Assembly (NCBI RefSeq): GCF_900100665.1
Contig: NZ_FNCS01000005.1
Span: 124,001-188,000, forward strand
Reading direction: 5' to 3'
Length of the DNA: 64,000 bases
From: Pelagibacterium luteolum
GTDB lineage: Bacteria; Pseudomonadota; Alphaproteobacteria; Rhizobiales; Devosiaceae
The first letter of the stretch is position 1. Every line of letters starts with the position of its first letter. This document shows, piece after piece, positions 61,346 to 64,000 of this stretch. The position numbers and the translations under genes were made by a program. The notes under the pieces were generated by a model, which was given only the letters and a program-made list of their open reading frames with translations, ran no database searches and was not told the origin of the DNA.

Positions 61346-62476
61346 GTGGTGCAAGTGAACGGTACGACCATTTCCTTGGGACGAGGCGTGACCGCGAAAC
61401 CCAGATCGTCCGGGCGCGCCGGCATCAGCGTCCTGTTCGGTGCCGTCGGACTGTTGCTCGCGTCCAATGTGGTGACCGGGCTTGCCCTCTTCTACGCGCC
61501 CGAGATCAACGCCCTCCTTCGCGACGACAACAGCGTCATCCTCACTGCCTATGAACAGCGCATCACCCAATTGCGGCTTGAGGTCGATCGCCTGCACTCG
61601 CGCCAATATGCGCAAATGGGAGACATGAACCTGCAAATGCACGATCTCGTGCAGCAGCAGGAAGTCTTGTTCGAGCAGCACGAATATGTCCGCGCGCTCA
61701 CCGAGATGGCGCGGGAATTAGGGATATCGTCAGGCTCCGCGGTCTCGGACACGGCGGCAACTATCAGCCCGCCCGCGATAGCACCGACTGACGACACGGC
61801 CGCACTGGCGCAGAGCCTTGTCGCCATGCAGGAAGAAACGCGCCAGGCACTGGTGTCACTTTCAGACGCAGCGCATCTTTCGACAAATGAAATCCTCACC
61901 GGCCTGCAGCCCATCGGCATCGAGACCGATATGGGTTCACCCGCGGTCGGTGGCCCCTTCATCCCCGCCGATATCGGCGGCAGTTCGATCATCGATGAAG
62001 CAAATGCCGTCGCCGCCGCGCTGGCCCGATACCAGACGGCGCGCCAGGTGCTGCTCACGGCGCCGATACAGACCCCAATCGCGGGCGCCCACACCGTGAC
62101 CTCCAATTTCGGCAATCGAACCGACCCGTTCCTGAAACGCGCAGCCTTTCACGCTGGCATGGATTTTCGCGCGGTTACAGGCACGCCAGTACGCGCAGCA
62201 GCAAATGGCATCGTCACCGTGGCCGGCACCAATGGCGGATATGGTAAAATGGTCGAAATCGACCACGGCAACGGGCTGGCAACACGCTACGCCCACCTCA
62301 ACCAGATCCTTGTCGCGACCGGACAGACCATCGAAGGTGGTGCCAGTGTTGGGCTATCGGGCTCGACGGGCCGCTCAACCGGCCCGCATCTCCATTTCGA
62401 GGTGCGGCGGGGTGGATCGGCGGTTGATCCGGCGCATTTCATGGCCGCCGGACGAAATCTGGCGCGCTATCTCTGA
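61346..62476 (+). CDS. M23-family peptidoglycan endopeptidase (LytM-like)
   Basis: A 376-residue envelope protein. A single membrane anchor (AGISVLFGAVGLLLASNVVTG, about residues 28-48, written here in part) is followed by a helical coiled region (YEQRITQLRLEVDRLHSRQ). The C-terminal M23 domain has the zinc ligands in FHAGMDF (HxxxD) and PHLHFEVRRGG (HxH). It should cut peptide cross-bridges or act as an amidase activator. The start is GTG at 61346 with GGGGGACG upstream. Confidence 0.9.
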   Translation: MVQVNGTTISLGRGVTAKPRSSGRAGISVLFGAVGLLLASNVVTGLALFYAPEINALLRDDNSVILTAYEQRITQLRLEVDRLHSRQYAQMGDMNLQMHDLVQQQEVLFEQHEYVRALTEMARELGISSGSAVSDTAATISPPAIAPTDDTAALAQSLVAMQEETRQALVSLSDAAHLSTNEILTGLQPIGIETDMGSPAVGGPFIPADIGGSSIIDEANAVAAALARYQTARQVLLTAPIQTPIAGAHTVTSNFGNRTDPFLKRAAFHAGMDFRAVTGTPVRAAANGIVTVAGTNGGYGKMVEIDHGNGLATRYAHLNQILVATGQTIEGGASVGLSGSTGRSTGPHLHFEVRRGGSAVDPAHFMAAGRNLARYL

Positions 62477-63596
<1,120 letters not shown>

Positions 63597-63667
63597 GGTC
63601 TCTTCCGCTTATTCAATTCGGACCGTGACTTAACGGGATTGCCCGAGACAATCAACCGTCCGGACCA

Positions 63668-64000
63668 TCAGAAGAGACCGCCCGAGGCGAAGGCCGGCTG
63701 ATCGGTCGCGCCGGTCTGGATATTGTCAAAGGCTTGGGAATTGAGCCCGATGACCGAACTCATCCGGTTCGGGCCAGTGCCCGGCTTAAATGATTCCTGG
63801 ATACCGGAGCCGCCAGCGACGATCTCGACGCCTGTTCGCGGGTCGATCCAGTTGCGGTTCATACCTTCGGGCACTGGAAATTGGGATGCCGGCACGCCTT
63901 CGAGCGCCGCGGAGACAAAATTGGCAAAGATCGGGGCAGCGAGTTCACCGCCTGTCGAGGCGCTCCCCATCGAACGCGGCGTGTCGTAGCCGACATAAAC
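63668..64000 (-). CDS. mrcA: Penicillin-binding protein 1A, C-terminal fragment
   Basis: The C-terminal ~110 residues of a class A bifunctional PBP; the start lies beyond the window. The visible VYVGYDTPRSMGSASTGGEL and APIFANFVSAALEG are the end of the transpeptidase domain, followed by a Pro/Gly-rich tail with PEGMNRNWIDPRTG. The full protein polymerises and cross-links peptidoglycan in the periplasm. It is upstream of prfB on the same strand, a conserved neighbour pair. Confidence 0.9.
   Translation of the reverse strand, partial: VYVGYDTPRSMGSASTGGELAAPIFANFVSAALEGVPASQFPVPEGMNRNWIDPRTGVEIVAGGSGIQESFKPGTGPNRMSSVIGLNSQAFDNIQTGATDQPAFASGGLF

Overview
This is a chromosomal segment of a GC-rich alphaproteobacterium. 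The gene set points to Hyphomicrobiales: an RpoH-like lon promoter, a sigma-54 glnBA promoter, an alphaproteobacterial suf cluster preceded by an Irr-type iron box, a cobalamin riboswitch on bluB, and a thiCOSGE-type operon. A Devosia/Pelagibacterium-like member of Devosiaceae is my best guess, by general protein resemblance only. Most of the window is housekeeping DNA. I see no prophage, no intact insertion sequence and no CRISPR array.

Layout. 1-3415 (minus): peptide-type ABC importer (ATPase fragment, two permeases, binding protein). 3592-5919: small protein, I78-type inhibitor lipoprotein, family 2 glycosyltransferase and a convergent phosphodiester glycosidase-like protein. 6067-8071: tRNA-Asp, YbjQ-like protein, ArfB ribosome rescue factor, a small secreted protein, tRNA-Val. 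8317-14222 (minus): the proteostasis block HU, Lon, ClpX and ClpP. 14397-19240: small conserved protein, cytochrome P450, NAD(P)HX repair enzyme, trigger factor, tRNA-Leu. 19491-21446: sigma-54 promoter, glnB, glnA, terminator. 21630-25465: two-subunit molybdenum hydroxylase of the IorAB type and a serine hydrolase. 25626-28391: diguanylate cyclase, a coupled membrane protein/XRE pair, an MDR oxidoreductase, and a relic of a second GGDEF gene tail.

28863-38982 is a cofactor block. queF lies on the minus strand. bluB (minus, cobalamin riboswitch) and the thi operon (plus, TPP riboswitch) face away from each other across two leaders less than 100 bp apart. The thi operon encodes thiC, thiO, thiS, thiG, thiE, a ThiF-rhodanese fusion and thiD in one tightly overlapping run. 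queC, queD and queE follow. Together with queF they supply most of the preQ1 route to queuosine.

39327-47579: ABC-F ATPase, sulfotransferase, a possible tail-anchored micro-protein, ParE, DEAD-box helicase, diguanylate cyclase. 47605-54826 (minus) is a full SUF iron-sulfur operon in transcription order: NifS-type desulfurase, sufB, a cupin gene, sufC, sufD, sufS, sufT, sufA. An Irr-like box lies upstream. 55078-64000: alpha/beta hydrolase, tyrS, a very long AsmA/DUF3971-type envelope protein, a Bcp-type peroxiredoxin, an M23 peptidase, prfB with its programmed +1 frameshift, and the C-terminal end of a class A penicillin-binding protein.

The least ordinary features are the back-to-back B12 and B1 riboswitches, the cupin gene translationally stitched between sufB and sufC, the GGDEF relic bounding a small regulatory cassette, the ThiF-rhodanese fusion, and a few small unassigned proteins.
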